This document shows, one piece after another, positions 40,126-47,417 of a DNA stretch of 64,000 bases. Numbering within the stretch: the first letter of the stretch is position 1; every line of letters starts with the position of its first letter. A program made the translations under genes and the position numbers. The notes under the pieces were generated by a model. It was not told the origin of the DNA, searched no databases, and saw only the letters and a list, made by a program, of their open reading frames with translations. The stretch comes from a virus. The stretch spans positions 1 through 64,000 of IMG/VR virus record IMGVR_UViG_3300025418_000694. One strand, written 5' to 3'.

Positions 40126-40152
40126 GGGAATATATATCTACTCTATTCCGTT
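40126..40152 (+). promoter_or_regulatory. ECF-type promoter E
   Basis: GGGAAT at 40126-40131, 18 nt, GTT at 40150-40152. The last PHO-box-like unit begins 14 nt before the -35, as in C and D. It drives the AAA/VWA operon. Confidence 0.8.
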
Positions 40153-40211
40153 CTATCCATGTACGACAAACACTAACCGCGCCAATGGCGCACTATTAGA
40201 AGGAAGGCAGT

Positions 40212-41591
40212 ATGACACTAGCAGTATTGGTGGAGACCTTAGAGGGCGAAGCGCGCTCACAGACTCTCCTATTCCCTCACAAGGGAGAAGTGCGGATTTA
40301 TCACCGCCTCTCAACAGGTCAGGCAGGACGTGGACAGACATGGTCTCACCTATCTGATATAGAGGATTTGCCCGACACTCTCCTATCCAAGAAACCCGTA
40401 GCCGTTGTCCTCACCGAGCGCGATACTGCTCTCGTTGATACAGGACTCGTTACCAATATCGGTGCTAAGGCTCTCTATGCCTATGAAAGTGCCGACCCTG
40501 TTACCGCGCCAATCTCACACAGAGATAGCGTTCTAGACCTTAAAACTCGATTCGAGTCAGGAGACAACTCTCTCTCTGATTTGATTACCGATAAACGTCG
40601 TAATCAGGGTGTAATTCTAACCCCGTTGAGCGCGACCCCGAACGTGACCTTTATTAAGCAAAGTGAGCCTATCAAGCAAGAAGTAACAATAGGCGCACAC
40701 GAAAGCACACGTCTCGCCTATGAAAATATGATTACTGTTCCCGACCAAAAGTGGTCACGTGATTATATAAACCGCTACTTTGAGGACGGCAAGTCCGACT
40801 TCGAGATTTATGACTACGCAGATTCTAACGATATAAACGTTCTAATCGAAGGTGGCGCTGGTTCAGGCAAGACCATGAGTGTAATCGCCTATGCCTCTGC
40901 TAGACAGAAGCGTTATTTCAACGTCTCCTCTAATGCTGGTATTGACCCTAGCCAACTATTCGGGCGCTGGATTCCTAGAGAGGACGGACATGGTTATCGC
41001 TGGCAGGACGGCGCAGTCACTCTCCTAGTTCGACATGGCGGAGTTCTACTCCTCAATGAAGTGAACTTCATGCCCGAACGTATTATGACAGTTCTCTATT
41101 CCTTACTAGATGACCGACGTGAGATTCAATTATTGGATAACGGCGGTGAGGTTATTAAGGCTCACAAAGACCTGCTAATCGTGGCAGACATGAACGCTGG
41201 TTATCGTGGCACTCACGAACTATCACAGGCTAACAATGACAGGTGGAAAATTAAACTAGAGTTTCCTTACGATAAGAAAATCGAAAGCAAACTAATCAAG
41301 TCTAAGGCTCTGCTGGAATTGGCTCAAAAGTTACGTGACCGATTCGACCTAGATGAACTCACAACTCCAATCTCGACACGTGGTCTAGTAGCACTACAAA
41401 ATAACGTGACGGGTCTAGGCTTGAACTTCGCAATTACTTCTTACGTCAATGGATTCGACAAAGATGAACGCGTGGCAGTTCGTCAGGTAATCGAAACAAT
41501 GAAGTGGAATATCGCAACCGACTTCGGTGTAAAGGTTGAAGTCGAACCTACAGATTCAATCGTAACCGAGACAGTAAAGGTGGATAACTAA
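40212..41591 (+). CDS. MoxR/CobS-like AAA+ ATPase (459 aa)
   Basis: The first 200 residues form a variable N-terminal part. Walker A is EGGAGSGKT near 213-221 and Walker B is GVLLLNEVNFMPE near 277-289. Sensor-1 is LIVADMNAGYRGTHELSQA, followed by an RWKIKLEFPYD segment. This is the MoxR/CobS type, which partners VWA proteins as chaperone, chelatase or maturation machines. The VWA gene starts 2 nt downstream, so the two are one unit. Cyanophage CobS homologues are a precedent for phage-encoded versions. Confidence 0.85.
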   Translation: MTLAVLVETLEGEARSQTLLFPHKGEVRIYHRLSTGQAGRGQTWSHLSDIEDLPDTLLSKKPVAVVLTERDTALVDTGLVTNIGAKALYAYESADPVTAPISHRDSVLDLKTRFESGDNSLSDLITDKRRNQGVILTPLSATPNVTFIKQSEPIKQEVTIGAHESTRLAYENMITVPDQKWSRDYINRYFEDGKSDFEIYDYADSNDINVLIEGGAGSGKTMSVIAYASARQKRYFNVSSNAGIDPSQLFGRWIPREDGHGYRWQDGAVTLLVRHGGVLLLNEVNFMPERIMTVLYSLLDDRREIQLLDNGGEVIKAHKDLLIVADMNAGYRGTHELSQANNDRWKIKLEFPYDKKIESKLIKSKALLELAQKLRDRFDLDELTTPISTRGLVALQNNVTGLGLNFAITSYVNGFDKDERVAVRQVIETMKWNIATDFGVKVEVEPTDSIVTETVKVDN

Positions 41592-41592
41592 T

Positions 41593-43551
41593 ATGGGTCG
41601 CCGTCGCCGTCGCAATAATGGACTAATCTCTGAATTGGATTCCCTATCCACAGGACGTGGACTCCATGAACGTATCAACGATAACAATGAGTGGGAACTC
41701 TATGATGAGGAAAGCGGTTTAGCAGTAACCCATGCCGAACTAGTCGCAAAATACACAGAGCGCGCTAACCGACTCAATGCGGTGGCACAGGTGTACGAAC
41801 GTGTAGATAGGATTCTCACCAATGAGGATATTACTGTTCGTGTAATCAACGATAAGAATATGGATACCAATGCCCGTTCCAATGGAAAGGATATTGAACT
41901 CAATGCCAATCTAATTGAGGATTTATCTGACGAAAGTATTATGAGCCTTCATGGTCTGAACTATCACGAACTAGCGCACGTGGAGTTCTCTCCCCGTCAG
42001 GGTTCAGACTTAGGAATATACGTTCGCGATAATAAACTGTTTAAGGCAATCGCAATTCTAGAGGAAGGTCGCGCTGAACAATTACTGCTCAAAAAGTATC
42101 CTTCAATTCGACCTTACCTAGAAGCAAGTGTTTATACCTACGTGTTAGCAGACCAGCCTAGTGATTGGGGAACTAAGTTTCATCTAATCACAGGTCGCAC
42201 CTACTTACCACTAGAAATTAGGCAATCTATTCTAGACAAAGCAATCGTTCAATACGGATATGAAATTGTCTCCAACGTTCACTCGATTATCCATGCCTAT
42301 CGTGACTTAGTGTTCCCTGCTGATTTCGATAAGGCTAAAGAACTCGCACACAGACTCGCCAATATACTCGGACATGATGAGGATTCTAATAATTCAGGTT
42401 CAAGTTCTAGTGAAGGTTCAGAGGAGTCTAAGGACTCAAAAGGTATCACAGGTGTAGGCGGTGGGTGCGGTCTGCCTAGTAAGGGCAGACCAGCAAGCGG
42501 AAAGGAGCAGGCTAAGTATCAAAGCCAGCCCTCTAATGATAAATTAGAAAGCCTCAACACAAACAGGTCGCAAAGCGATAGCGGTTCAGGTAGCGAAATT
42601 GAAACTCAATCGGTCAATGATTCAGATTCAGAAATTACTGCCAAAGATGTTGAAGTGGCTCATGCTCTCAATGAGCGCATGAACCAACTAAAGCAGGACT
42701 CTCGCGTTAAGCGCGAAGTCAAGGACACTCGAAATGCGATTCTCGGTTCAGGTGAGGCTAAGGCTGATATTCCAACAGGTGACACTATGGAAATCGCACC
42801 TTCTATGGGAGCAATCTCAATGGCAAAGCGATTCAGCACAGAGTTAGAACGCATAGTGCGAAACAATGACCCTGCTTGGGTAGGTCGCACTAGAAGTGGT
42901 CGCCTGAATATCTCTCGCACCATGAACCCTGATGTCAATGCTATCTCTGAAATGTTCGACCAATGGGATATTGGTAATGAAGCCACCGATATAGAAGCGG
43001 TTATCCTTACCGATAATTCAGGTTCAATGGGCGGTTCAATGAAAGCAGTATGCGAGAACACTTGGATTCTAAAGCGCGCTATCGAAAGCATAGAAGGTTC
43101 AGTAACCGCCTTCTCCTTCGATTCTGATACTGAACTGCTCTACTCTAAAGATGATAAGGCTAAGTCTAGAGTAATGAAGTTCGTGGGTTCACGTGGAAGC
43201 ACTAACCCACTACGCGGAATTATCGAAGCAGACCGCATATTGACCTCATCTAAAAAGTCAATCAAGATTCTATTTATAGTTACTGACGGGGATTGGGAGC
43301 GCCAAGAACAATGCGACGACCTAATCAAGTCTATGAACAATAAGGGATTCCTGACGTGCGTAGTGTTCTTAGGTGATTTCAAGTCCTATCAGAACCTAAT
43401 CGAGCAGTCTGCTAGAGGTGATGACCGCGCTACTAATTACTTAAAGGCAATACGTCACCACGCCAAAGTGTTCCACGCTGTTACCAACACCGCAGATATT
43501 CTCAAAGTGGCAAGTATGCTAGTCAAATCAACTCTAAAGAAGGTGGCTTAG
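41593..43551 (+). CDS. VWA-domain protein with HExxH motif (652 aa)
   Basis: The N-terminal domain has LNYHELAHVEF near residues 123-132, an HExxH signature typical of zinc peptidases. A Ser/Gly-rich acidic linker lies at about 265-370. The C-terminal VWA domain has VILTDNSGSMGGSMKAVC near 472-489, a MIDAS DxSxS, then LFIVTDGDWERQEQCDD. This arrangement matches DUF2201/CobT-like proteins that pair with MoxR ATPases. The pair could act as a protein- or metal-remodelling complex. Which substrate is unknown. Confidence 0.8.
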   Translation: MGRRRRRNNGLISELDSLSTGRGLHERINDNNEWELYDEESGLAVTHAELVAKYTERANRLNAVAQVYERVDRILTNEDITVRVINDKNMDTNARSNGKDIELNANLIEDLSDESIMSLHGLNYHELAHVEFSPRQGSDLGIYVRDNKLFKAIAILEEGRAEQLLLKKYPSIRPYLEASVYTYVLADQPSDWGTKFHLITGRTYLPLEIRQSILDKAIVQYGYEIVSNVHSIIHAYRDLVFPADFDKAKELAHRLANILGHDEDSNNSGSSSSEGSEESKDSKGITGVGGGCGLPSKGRPASGKEQAKYQSQPSNDKLESLNTNRSQSDSGSGSEIETQSVNDSDSEITAKDVEVAHALNERMNQLKQDSRVKREVKDTRNAILGSGEAKADIPTGDTMEIAPSMGAISMAKRFSTELERIVRNNDPAWVGRTRSGRLNISRTMNPDVNAISEMFDQWDIGNEATDIEAVILTDNSGSMGGSMKAVCENTWILKRAIESIEGSVTAFSFDSDTELLYSKDDKAKSRVMKFVGSRGSTNPLRGIIEADRILTSSKKSIKILFIVTDGDWERQEQCDDLIKSMNNKGFLTCVVFLGDFKSYQNLIEQSARGDDRATNYLKAIRHHAKVFHAVTNTADILKVASMLVKSTLKKVA

Positions 43552-43671
43552 GTGTTCTTTATAGTATCTATGGGGCTAATTCTAGTAATAGCGTTAGCCC
43601 TAATCATAACTGAAGTAGATGATTCACTGAAGGACGAGTGGGAAGCGTGGGAAAGGAAACAGAAATGGTAA
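43552..43671 (+). CDS. Mini membrane protein, GTG start (39 aa)
   Basis: GTG directly follows the VWA stop. Product FFIVSMGLILVIALALII after Met is a membrane helix, then an acidic/basic tail (DEWEAWERKQKW). It may anchor the VWA complex. Overlaps the next ATG (ATGGTAA). Confidence 0.55.
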   Translation: MFFIVSMGLILVIALALIITEVDDSLKDEWEAWERKQKW

Positions 43672-43844
43672 TTCAATTCGGAACTAGCGCGGATAATCTA
43701 GATTATGCCGTACTACAGAAGGAAACGCTGAACCAATTAAAGGGCGCACTACTAGCAGAGCAGACTCGCAACGAGTATCTAATCAACTTAGTGGACACCG
43801 CTATTGACTACTCGTTCTATTTAACAGATGAAAGGATTAAATAA
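43665..43844 (+). CDS. Small protein (59 aa)
   Basis: Start at ATG 43665 (MVIQFGTSADNLDYAVLQKE) with AAGGA upstream. Helical, with LAEQTRNEYLINLVDTAIDY. Unknown function. Confidence 0.55.
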   Translation: MVIQFGTSADNLDYAVLQKETLNQLKGALLAEQTRNEYLINLVDTAIDYSFYLTDERIK

Positions 43845-44084
43845 ATGAGCGAACACCACTTTGTAATCAAGTTCAACACAAACAATGGGCGGTTCGATTG
43901 GGATTCAGATACCGAGTCGGCTCGATTCCCCGAAGGCGCTATCTATCTTTCAGAGGTCAATAAATGGGTGGATTCCTCATATAACGATTCTCTGAACCAA
44001 ATAGACACACAAGCAGGTGAGGCGCTTAGTCAAACCCTAAACGTATTAAACCTGATGTACGAACAAGCAGGAAACAAGGAATAA
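43845..44084 (+). CDS. Hypothetical protein (79 aa)
   Basis: Begins MSEHHFVIKFNTNNGRFDWD and ends LNLMYEQAGNKE. Contains AACACAAACA in its DNA at 43875. Beta-rich first half, helical end. Unknown function. Confidence 0.6.
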   Translation: MSEHHFVIKFNTNNGRFDWDSDTESARFPEGAIYLSEVNKWVDSSYNDSLNQIDTQAGEALSQTLNVLNLMYEQAGNKE

Positions 44085-44132
44085 AAGTAAAGAGTCAAAT
44101 GTTATATAGAGATATAAAGAGAGGAATAAATA

Positions 44133-44438
44133 ATGCCACACCCACTAAGCGGTCTAACGCCCGACGAAAAGCGTAAGTTATTCAAGATGTTCGAGATTAT
44201 GTCTGAACCTAGTGATACTTCACATGAGGACATGATGTACGTCGTGAATAACGTTAGTCCTATGGTCGAGATACTAAAGAAAACTATCAGCAATCGCATG
44301 ATAGATAGCGGTATCAGCGCAGAGGAAACAGACGCTCTATTAAGTACGTTGATAGGAGTATCTAATATGGCTGGCGGTGTTAGTTTCGCCGACTTCGCCC
44401 ACACAGAAAGCATGGCAGAGGATTTATCAGATAACTAG
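44133..44438 (+). CDS. Hypothetical protein (101 aa)
   Basis: Begins MPHPLSGLTPDEKRKLFKMF and ends SMAEDLSDN. Helical, acidic, with VNNVSPMVEILKKTISNRMI. The structured RNA candidate begins within a few bases of its stop. Unknown function. Confidence 0.6.
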   Translation: MPHPLSGLTPDEKRKLFKMFEIMSEPSDTSHEDMMYVVNNVSPMVEILKKTISNRMIDSGISAEETDALLSTLIGVSNMAGGVSFADFAHTESMAEDLSDN

Positions 44439-44443
44439 AGTTG

Positions 44444-44617
44444 GATAGACACTTGGATAAGATAGACCTAATCTAACTACCAACAGACTTCAAGTTAGTC
44501 ACATGAACAGTTTAATTACTTAGTAATAAGACTCCGAGTAAGTTGAGGTATCAGGGTCGCAAAGACGAAAGGACTTGCGAAGGAGTTAGTTCCTAAACGT
44601 TGTACCTAGTGTCTATC
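44444..44617 (+). ncRNA. Candidate structured RNA closed by a 12-bp stem
   Basis: GATAGACACT at 44444-44453 pairs with AGTGTCTATC at 44608-44617, plus GG/CC at 44455-44456 and 44605-44606. Inside, CTAACTACC (44473-44481) pairs with GGAGTTAG (44582-44589) with one bulge, and TCGCAA (44557-44562) with TTGCGA (44575-44580). The ribosome site of the next gene follows at 44635. Could be a riboswitch, a leader RNA or a small RNA. Confidence 0.55.
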
Positions 44618-44647
44618 TACGCAATCTAATCGAAAGAAGGTAAGTAA

Positions 44648-44938
44648 ATGGGAATAGTAAGTCCCGAACTCGCTCACAGATACGAGCGTGAGTTAGTAGG
44701 CTCTACTCTAATTAACGAGTATGGCGACACTATCGTTAAGGCTAAACACCTTAAAGATAATACGTTTCTAGTCATAGCGGTAAGACCCGTAAAGACTAAT
44801 CCGTACCAAGTATCAAAGGTAATCTATATTTCAGAGGACTTCTTAAACCCCTACAACGAAACAGGGGCAGAGACTTTGGAAGAAGCAGAAATTATATTTA
44901 ATGAAAGGATTGAAAGTGGCAAAATACTCAATAGTTAA
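44648..44938 (+). CDS. Hypothetical protein, paralogue of 45095 gene (96 aa)
   Basis: Begins MGIVSPELAHRYERELVGST. The run YERELVG, then VKAKHLKDN, VIAVRPVKTNP and LEEAEIIFNER matches the 105-aa gene two genes on (YEKEMVG, IKSKHLEGS, LAVRKVPAEP, LEEAEEVYEI). First gene after the structured RNA, with AAGAAGG upstream. Unknown function. Confidence 0.65.
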   Translation: MGIVSPELAHRYERELVGSTLINEYGDTIVKAKHLKDNTFLVIAVRPVKTNPYQVSKVIYISEDFLNPYNETGAETLEEAEIIFNERIESGKILNS

Positions 44939-45095
44939 AACTGTTACTTACGATTTGGAAGCCGTAATCTATTCTGATTTATCAGAGGACGAACTAAAGC
45001 AGAGTCTAAAGCATGATGATTCAGATGTTGAGTACGAACAAATAGAGGGTAATGATGTTCAGTTCTATCTAGATTTATTAGAGGACGACGAGTAA
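44916..45095 (+). CDS. Small acidic protein, GTG start (59 aa)
   Basis: Start taken at GTG 44916 because AAAGGA lies 6 nt before it; the earlier in-frame ATG at 44901 forms part of that site. Product AKYSIVKTVTYDLEAVIYSD after Met, then acidic tail. Unknown function. Confidence 0.55.
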   Translation: MAKYSIVKTVTYDLEAVIYSDLSEDELKQSLKHDDSDVEYEQIEGNDVQFYLDLLEDDE

Positions 45096-45412
45096 TGTCT
45101 AATAAACTTACAGACCTGTACGAAAAAGAAATGGTAGGCGCTGAACTTACGAATAAAGCGGTGGTAATCAAATCTAAACACCTAGAGGGCAGTAAGTATA
45201 TTGTCCTTGCCGTTCGTAAAGTTCCAGCAGAACCTCTCTATGATGAGCGAGATGTTGAGAAAACAACTCCTATTTATCACCGCCCATATATTGTATGGCA
45301 GGTGGATAAAAAGACTATGCGACCTATGAGTGGAGAGTATGCTCTGACACTAGAGGAAGCAGAGGAAGTCTATGAAATATATGGGAATAAAAAGAAGTTC
45401 TTAATCGTTTAA
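45095..45412 (+). CDS. Hypothetical protein, paralogue of 44648 gene (105 aa)
   Basis: Begins MSNKLTDLYEKEMVGAELTN. Related to the 96-aa gene by tandem duplication. ATG overlaps the previous stop (TAATG). Its mid-section (EKTTPIYHRPYIVWQVDKKT) is longer. Unknown function. Confidence 0.65.
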   Translation: MSNKLTDLYEKEMVGAELTNKAVVIKSKHLEGSKYIVLAVRKVPAEPLYDERDVEKTTPIYHRPYIVWQVDKKTMRPMSGEYALTLEEAEEVYEIYGNKKKFLIV

Positions 45413-45438
45413 TAACTAATCGAAGGGAGTTGCCTACA

Positions 45439-45921
45439 ATGGGCATGGACGTATATGGAAAGAACGCTACGGACGAACGTGGCGAGTACTTTAGAAACAA
45501 TGTATGGTGGTGGAGACCACTATGGGACTACTGCGAGCAGGTCTATCCACCTTGTCGTGAGATAGACGGACACTCAAATAGCGGTGCTGGCTTTGATGTA
45601 GAAGGCGCACACGCACTACGCGACGCACTTATTAAAGAGATTAGTAGTGGTCGCACCTATGAATATGAGAAAGAACGCCAAGAGTTCTTAGATTCTATTC
45701 CTGATGAGACTTGTACCTTATGTGAAGGCATGGGAATAGTTCAAGTTAAAGAGGGCTGGTTCGATTACGTAGAGGGAGAAGTTACCTTCCGCGACCCATG
45801 TAATGCCTGTAATGGAACTAAGGTCAAGAGACCTTTCGAGTGTAATTATGGATTCAGCGTAGAGAACGTAAAAGAGTTCTGCCAATTCCTAACTACCTGC
45901 GGTGGATTCGAGATTTGCTAA
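45439..45921 (+). CDS. DnaJ-like zinc-finger protein (160 aa)
   Basis: Start at ATG 45439 with AAGGGAG upstream. Product MGMDVYGKNATDERGEYFRN. A WWWRPLWDYCEQVYPPCREI segment precedes a helical middle. ETCTLCEGMGIVQVKEGW and DPCNACNGTKVKRPFEC form two CxxCxGxG-like knuckles, as in the DnaJ cysteine-rich domain, but with only two full repeats. May bind protein or DNA substrates. Confidence 0.6.
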   Translation: MGMDVYGKNATDERGEYFRNNVWWWRPLWDYCEQVYPPCREIDGHSNSGAGFDVEGAHALRDALIKEISSGRTYEYEKERQEFLDSIPDETCTLCEGMGIVQVKEGWFDYVEGEVTFRDPCNACNGTKVKRPFECNYGFSVENVKEFCQFLTTCGGFEIC

Positions 45922-46151
45922 TGAATAACGAGACCTTATCAGAGAGCGTTTCTACGCATGGCAATCTTTCAAGGGGATTAGCCGACACACTTTCAGAAAT
46001 TATGGGCAGACCTGTCACACACTTAGCAGTTATCTCTGCCTTATCTATTGAAGGAATAAAGTTAGATATAGATACAGAAGGAATATCCTCTATTGCTATG
46101 GAATACGGAACTCATCTCCTTCACAAAAGTAGAAGTGAGGAAGATGAATAA
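45921..46151 (+). CDS. Hypothetical protein (76 aa)
   Basis: Start at ATG 45921 overlapping the previous stop (TAATG). Product MNNETLSESVSTHGNLSRGL, later THLAVISALSIEGIKLDIDT. Unknown function. Confidence 0.55.
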   Translation: MNNETLSESVSTHGNLSRGLADTLSEIMGRPVTHLAVISALSIEGIKLDIDTEGISSIAMEYGTHLLHKSRSEEDE

Positions 46152-46240
46152 TGAGCCTGTGTAATTGGTGCGGAGATGAAATGAAAGAAGGATTATGGGA
46201 ATCCCATATCTGTATAGACTCTGAAAGTGAAAGTAAATAA
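46151..46240 (+). CDS. Mini zinc-knuckle protein (29 aa)
   Basis: MSLCNWCGDEMKEGLWESHI then CIDSESESK. CxxC with a later H-x-C gives a small zinc-binding site. TAATG overlaps on both sides make a real gene plausible despite its size. Confidence 0.5.
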   Translation: MSLCNWCGDEMKEGLWESHICIDSESESK

Positions 46241-46368
46241 TGGATAGATGTATAAATTGTGGTTATGAAATAGATGAAGCAGTAAGCGACCCAACAGGTA
46301 TGTGTCAGACCTGTTGGTGGGCTTATGACAAGGGCTATCAAAAAGCAAAACAGGAAGCGAGCGAATAA
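46240..46368 (+). CDS. Mini zinc-ribbon protein (42 aa)
   Basis: MDRCINCGYEIDEAVSDPTG then MCQTCWWAYDKGYQKAKQEA. Two CxxC pairs, a classical zinc ribbon. Coupled by TAATG overlaps. Confidence 0.6.
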   Translation: MDRCINCGYEIDEAVSDPTGMCQTCWWAYDKGYQKAKQEASE

Positions 46369-46730
46369 TGATTAAAGAATTAGATACAGACGAAGTTCTG
46401 TTGGCTATGAAGCACTACAAGCCTGTGAACTATATGGAAGCCCTTAGAAAACAAGCGCCCAATGGCACTAGCCTATTAACGGGAGAGAACAACGCTATAT
46501 TCGTTCAGTTCCCTGCCTTCATGGAGTTGCCTGACCTAATGATTAGTTTATTAGAACAAGACACTCACACTTGGAAATGGATTAGTTTGGGCAATAATCA
46601 AGAGTATGAAGGCGTAATAAAGTTTAAGGGCGGTAGTGAGAAGCCTAGTGATGAGGAGTTCTACGAGATGTCCGAGTATCTAGCCCTAAACTTTTGGAAG
46701 CAAGCAAGGAAGCAAATGAGGTTCAAGTAA
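46368..46730 (+). CDS. Hypothetical protein (120 aa)
   Basis: Begins MIKELDTDEVLLAMKHYKPV, later FVQFPAFMELPDLMISLLEQ and WKWISLGNNQEYEGVIKFKG. Globular. Overlaps the next gene by TAATG. Unknown function. Confidence 0.6.
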   Translation: MIKELDTDEVLLAMKHYKPVNYMEALRKQAPNGTSLLTGENNAIFVQFPAFMELPDLMISLLEQDTHTWKWISLGNNQEYEGVIKFKGGSEKPSDEEFYEMSEYLALNFWKQARKQMRFK

Positions 46731-46930
46731 TGTCTAATATAAAGAGAGCAATCGAATCTATTATAGAGTGCGAGTCCTGTAGTGGTCAGGGCTGGCATTT
46801 CTACGGAGACGACGAAATGTGGGACGTGGAGTCCTGTGATTGTAACCCTCACTCTATTGACATAGAGGAGATTGAGGACTATAAATTACGTATGGGCATG
46901 GACGCGTACCGCAATTTAATGGAAGAATAA
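46730..46930 (+). CDS. Small zinc-finger-like protein (66 aa)
   Basis: Start at ATG 46730 overlapping the previous stop. Product MSNIKRAIESIIECESCSGQ, with ECESCSGQGWHFYG and VESCDCNP. DnaJ-like CxxCxGxG knuckle plus CxC. Perhaps a reduced relative of the 160-aa zinc protein. Confidence 0.6.
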   Translation: MSNIKRAIESIIECESCSGQGWHFYGDDEMWDVESCDCNPHSIDIEEIEDYKLRMGMDAYRNLMEE

Positions 46931-46933
46931 ACC

Positions 46934-46986
46934 TTCGCTATGGGTTGATGAAACCTTAGGGATTAAGTAGTCAGCACCATAGCGAA
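46934..46986 (+). promoter_or_regulatory. 10-bp long-range stem in the leader of the AUU gene
   Basis: TTCGCTATGG at 46934-46943 pairs perfectly with CCATAGCGAA at 46977-46986, closing a 33-nt loop. The ribosome site AAGGAG at 46994 follows 7 nt later. May control the next gene's translation, like the larger stem before 44648. Confidence 0.5.
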
Positions 46987-47006
46987 ATCTATTAAGGAGT
47001 AATTTA

Positions 47007-47414
47007 ATTCAGACTTTCTTGCCCGCTCCTGATTTCAAGGAGTGCGCCCGTATTCTTGATTACCGCAGGTTAGGTAAGCAGAGAGTTGAGGCATATCAAA
47101 TACTAAATACCCTACGTGGGGAGAGTCTTGGCTGGCGCAATCATCCTGCCGTAAAGATGTGGGCTGGTTACGAGCCAGCACTTAAACAATACGGGAGAGA
47201 GATGTGCCTAGAGTGGAGAGCGCGTGGGTACAAGGACAATATGCTCGAAAGGTTTGTGTTGGACGCGCCCGTCGTGTTGCCAACATGGTTAGGGGATAGT
47301 AGGCTTCATATATCCCACCAATCAAATCTAATAAGGAAAGACCCCGAATACTACAAAGACAAGTTTCCAAATGTACCCGCAGACCTGCCGTACTTTTGGA
47401 TTACGAAAGGATAA
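47007..47414 (+). CDS. Pyrimidine-dimer DNA glycosylase-like protein, probable AUU start (135 aa)
   Basis: Homologues I recall begin MQTFLP.PDF. Here ATT at 47007 begins (M)QTFLPAPDFKECARILDYRR, 7 nt after AAGGAG, whereas the nearest ordinary start (TTG 47019) is 19 nt from it. Matching features are RRLGKQRVEAYQIL near 18, WRNHPAVKMWAGYEPALKQY near 40 and CLEWRARGYKDNMLE. These proteins repair UV-type lesions or belong to a related small enzyme family. Confidence 0.65.
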   Translation: MQTFLPAPDFKECARILDYRRLGKQRVEAYQILNTLRGESLGWRNHPAVKMWAGYEPALKQYGREMCLEWRARGYKDNMLERFVLDAPVVLPTWLGDSRLHISHQSNLIRKDPEYYKDKFPNVPADLPYFWITKG

Positions 47415-47417
47415 TAA

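Larger units (their letters stand above)
39657..40211 (+). other. 555-nt intergenic region with no CDS
   Basis: Holds a terminator (39703), inverted box 5 (39757), a hairpin (39799-39823), palindrome 2 (39827-39855), box 6 (39854), a six-unit 11-bp array (39877-39942), a 12-bp stem (39941-39973), an unexplained possibly transcribed segment (39974-40080), a PHO-box-like array (40090) and promoter E. It is the most complex control region in the window. Confidence 0.7.

Noticed and set aside
36112-40211. CRISPR array interpretation of the 11-bp repeats
   Set aside because: Units are 11 bp with no unique spacers, sit at promoters and vary in sequence. They fit operator arrays, not CRISPR.
44550-44580. 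Resemblance of the CGCAAAG string to a c-di-GMP riboswitch core
   Set aside because: Only one short string agrees. The GEMM tetraloop receptor, second stem and nucleotide pocket are absent, so I left the RNA unnamed.
45383-45409. Another GGGAAT-N18-GTT match, inside the end of the 105-aa gene
   Set aside because: It has no 11-bp repeat array upstream and lies in coding sequence. With nine fixed bases about one such match is expected by chance in both strands of the window. It could still be a weak internal promoter for 45439.
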